64,000 nucleotides of DNA from Rebecca billardiae RCC1528 (Eukaryota > Haptophyta). Positions within the stretch are counted from its first letter, which is position 1. The number at the start of each line of letters is the position of its first letter. Positions 61,292 through 64,000 of the stretch are shown here, piece by piece. Under the pieces are notes generated by a model. That model ran no database searches and was not told the origin of the DNA. It saw nothing but the letters and a program-made list of their open reading frames with translations. The stretch covers positions 372,001-436,000 of the forward strand of contig OZ251254.1 in the NCBI GenBank assembly GCA_965240325.2, read 5' to 3'. A program made the position numbers and the translations under genes.

Positions 61292-64000
61292 ATGGCCGAC
61301 GCGGAGGACGGATCGAAGCAAATCGACGCGGAGCTTGAGTCAATCGGTGTGCCGCAGTTCGTCAACTTCCACGCGCCCGACCTGGGCGCCGACGTTTCCG
61401 ACTCGTGGTTTGGTGCGCGCGCGCCCCGCGCGCACGCGCACGGTGAGCGGACCGATGGTGTTGCGCACGCGCGCGCTGAGCGTGCCGGGCGTGCCGCGCG
61501 CTCTCTCGGTGGCTCGCCGCGCGCGTTCGCGCGCAGAGGTGGCCAAAGACTCGGCGCGCCACGACTCGATCGACGCGGGCGCGCCCGGCGCCGACGAGCA
61601 GTTCGCCGATGCCAAGGAAGAACATTCGCGCGAGCCAAGCACGGAGGCCGTCTCGCGCGCGAGCGAGCACGGCGCGCAGCCGCCGCCTGCGACGCCGGCG
61701 ACGGAGCAGCGTGATGTGGTCGGCACGAGCGTGGCGCCCGAGCCTCGCGCGTGGTCCCCCGACGAGGCCATCGAGGAGGGCGAGCTCCCGGCCGCGCGCG
61801 CGGCCGAGCCGACGCCTGCGGCCGGAGAGAGTGGCATTGCCGCTGCGGCGGATGGCGGCGTGACCGAGGCAGCGGCGCCGGACGTGACGCCGCCGACGGC
61901 GTCCGTCACCGTCTCCGCGGGGACGCCCCCGCCCAGCACCTCGCCGCACGATGGCGCCTCTTCCGCCAGCTCCTTCGACCCAATCACGCCAGAGCCGCTC
62001 ACCGCCAGCGCGGCCGCGGCCGCGCGTGCGGCCGCGGCCGGCGCCGTCCCGCTCTCGGCGGCCGGTGTGGTGGCGGAGGTGGTCGAGGCGACGGCGGCGG
62101 GTGCAGGTGGCGACGAGGCGTCGGGCGTCGACGAGCACGCCGAGCACCCGCCGTCGCACCCCGACGCATCGCAGCCCGCGTCGCCCGCGCGCCGCGCGCC
62201 GCAGCCGACGCAGCCGCAGCCTGCTGGGGCCACGCCCACGCGGCTTCCGCTGCCCAAGACCAAAGGGGGCATGGGCGGCCTGCTGTCGCGGCTGTGGCGT
62301 CCGACGGCGGCGACCGCGGCGAAGCAGCACGTGCCCAAGCACGCGGCTCCCAAGCACGAGCCCATGTCCATCTCGGAGGCGCTCACGTCGCCGACGCGCA
62401 TCCCGGCGCCACGCGCGGAGCGAGCGGCCGCGAGCGCGCGGCCGGTGAGCGCACGCCCCGCCGGGGCGGCGCCGCCGCACAAGGTGGAGGCGCGGCCGGC
62501 GACGGCGCGCGCGCACAAGGGGCACTTCGCCGCGCCCAAGCCGCCCAAGAACCCCGGCACCGGCCTCCCGCTCTCCACCGACGAGCGCCGGCTGCAGCAG
62601 GCGCAGTGCGAGATGGCGGAGGCGCGCGACAAGCAGCGCGCGCGCTCGGCGCGGCTGCACAAGATCCTCAGCGACGTGGGCACGCGCATGCCCGCGCGCT
62701 CGACGAAGGGGCTGACGATGCCACACGAGTTCTCGTTCAAGTCGGACGCGCGCACGCACGGCGCCGAGTCGCGCGCGTCTGGCGCGGCCGCCGAGCCCTT
62801 CGTGCCCCTCGCCCAGGCCGTCAGCTCGTTCGCTTGGCGCGCGCCCTCCACCCCAGAGCGCGAGGGCACAATCTCGGGCACAATCTCGGCCGAGTCCTCT
62901 GCCGTGTCCGCGACGGGCGCGCCGAGGCCGACGAAGCCGGCGCCGTTCCGGCTCGCGACGGAGGCGCGGCACCGGTGCGCGCCGCGCTCGCGCCGCGTCT
63001 CGCGCCGCGCGCGCGCACGCGCCGACAGGGCCGTCGGCTGGGTGGGGCCTCGGCGGGCGCGCGCCAGCCCAGCCTGCTCTCGCAGGGGCCTCACACGCGC
63101 TGTGCTGGGCCTTCGTCCCTCGTCCGCGACCACCGCCTGCGCCGCGCCGCCGCCGCCGCCGCCGCGCGCAGCCCGACGACGGTGCTCTCGACGGAGGAGC
63201 GGCAGCTGCAGGAGATCGAGGCGGCGAAGGCGGCGATGCACGCGCGCCCCGTCTCGGCCGCCGTGATGAACTCGCATGGCCACCTCGGCGTGCCTCGCGT
63301 TCAGAAGGCCAAGCCAACTGCCTTTGCGGAGTTCAGCCTGAGCACCGATCGGCGCGCGGCGGCGCGCACGGCCGCCTCGCACGCCGAGCACGCGCTGTCG
63401 TCGTCGTCCGAGTCGTCTGCGCACGGCGAGGGCGGTGGGCACTTCCGCGCGCGGCCCGTGCCCTCGACCACGTACACGCCCGAGCGCACCGTCGCCAAGC
63501 GGCCGGCGACCGCCGCGGCGGCGGTGCCGCACCGGCGCGCCGCCGATTCGCACGGCCCGGCGCTCGCGACCGCCGCGCGCGCAATCGTGCCGCGCGCGGG
63601 CGACGCCCGGGACGAGCCTGACACGCCGACGCGACGCGGCGGGTTCCGCGCGCGGCCGATGCCGCTGCACCCGACGCCGACGCCGGTGAAGCACGGCGCC
63701 GCGCCCGCCTCCAAGCCGCTCACTTCGCCCGCCGCGTTTGAGCTGCAGACTGAGGCACGCGGCGCGCTCGCGAGCCGAGCTTTTGAGGAGCGCCGCCGGC
63801 AGGAGACTGAGGCGGAGAAGCAGGCGCGCGCGTTCAAGGCGCGCGGCGTGCCACAGGCGGAGCCGTTCCAGCCGGTGCGCGCGCAGTCCAAGCTGTGCTC
63901 GCCGCACCCGTTCGACCTCAAGACCGACGCCCGCCACCAGCTCTCGCAGGTGCGATGCGCGCCGCGATGCGCAGTGCGCGCCGCGCCCGGCCCTTAGGCC
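61292..64000 (+). CDS. TPX2: TPX2-like spindle assembly factor, 5' part (continues past window)
   Basis: Exons 61292-61412, 61537-62974 and 63172-63949 are in phase (779 complete codons); a donor GTGCGATG at 63950 leads out of the window, so the C-terminus is missing. TPX2 binds microtubules and activates Aurora kinase during spindle assembly. The N-terminal VPQFVNFHAPDLGADVSDSWF matches the conserved PxxFxNFxxxD...DSWF box that in animals lies at the Aurora-binding end. After a long disordered Ala/Pro/Glu region come repeated TPX2-type elements: GLTMPHEFSFKSDAR, PAPFRLATEARHR, FAEFSLSTDRR, FRARPVPSTTYTPER, FRARPMPLHP, PAAFELQTEAR, a coiled EERRRQETEAEKQARAFKAR segment and PHPFDLKTDAR. The splice joins W-F to E-V-A-K and R to P-T-T-V cleanly. 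The family call is strong. Confidence 0.88.

Noticed and set aside
61340-63937. An 865-codon minus-strand frame
   Set aside because: Antisense to the TPX2 exons, which carry recognisable repeated motifs; the minus frame has none.

Overview
The window is nuclear DNA of a GC-rich single-celled eukaryote, most likely a secondary-plastid alga such as a haptophyte. The genus cannot be named from the sequence. The evidence is as follows. Genes are spliced by GT-AG introns, and all 25 donors I could place begin GTG, 16 of them GTGCG. Two predicted proteins carry signal-plus-transit presequences of the red-plastid type, one with a Phe straight after the predicted cleavage site (24818-27911). There is a plant/algal GDP-mannose 3,5-epimerase, a TPX2 spindle factor, a homeodomain protein and a large eIF4G. 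Coding regions and introns are extremely GC-rich; intergenic DNA is less so and holds TA and CA microsatellites. I saw no rRNA, convincing tRNA, CRISPR or bacterial operon.

Layout. 0-23 kb is gene-dense: a GT8 glycosyltransferase, an ankyrin-repeat protein, a GT-B-like membrane glycosyltransferase, a YtoQ-family protein, an RRM-RsmH fusion, a 14-exon eIF4G and a plastid-type VTT/TVP38 membrane protein. 23-51 kb is gene-poor and repeat-rich. It holds a plastid HAD-like protein, an unrecognised Pro/Ala-rich protein, a homeodomain protein, a YccV/HspQ-domain protein, GDP-mannose epimerase, a histidine phosphatase and a pair of tiny Lys/His-rich genes. These are separated by two related fold-back elements, a palindrome-bearing element, tandem repeats and long microsatellites. 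51-64 kb is dense again: a four-helix membrane protein with a huge disordered tail, a small membrane protein, a SAM methyltransferase, a tandem O-methyltransferase and the 5' part of TPX2, which leaves the window.

The genes do not form a pathway; they look like ordinary nuclear genes, several arranged head to head over short shared promoters. The most interesting material is structural. A family of ~1.05-kb fold-back elements has ~430-bp arms, 5-bp target duplications and an internal reading frame that diverges mostly at synonymous sites between the two copies. Telomere-type repeats (CCCTAA/TTAGGG) lie inside introns of at least two genes. A repeat is shared between an epimerase intron and intergenic DNA. 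Two genes have 3' ends that have been tandemly duplicated with their stop codons. Exon junctions quoted were placed by eye using splice dinucleotides, reading phase and protein continuity; no transcript data were available.
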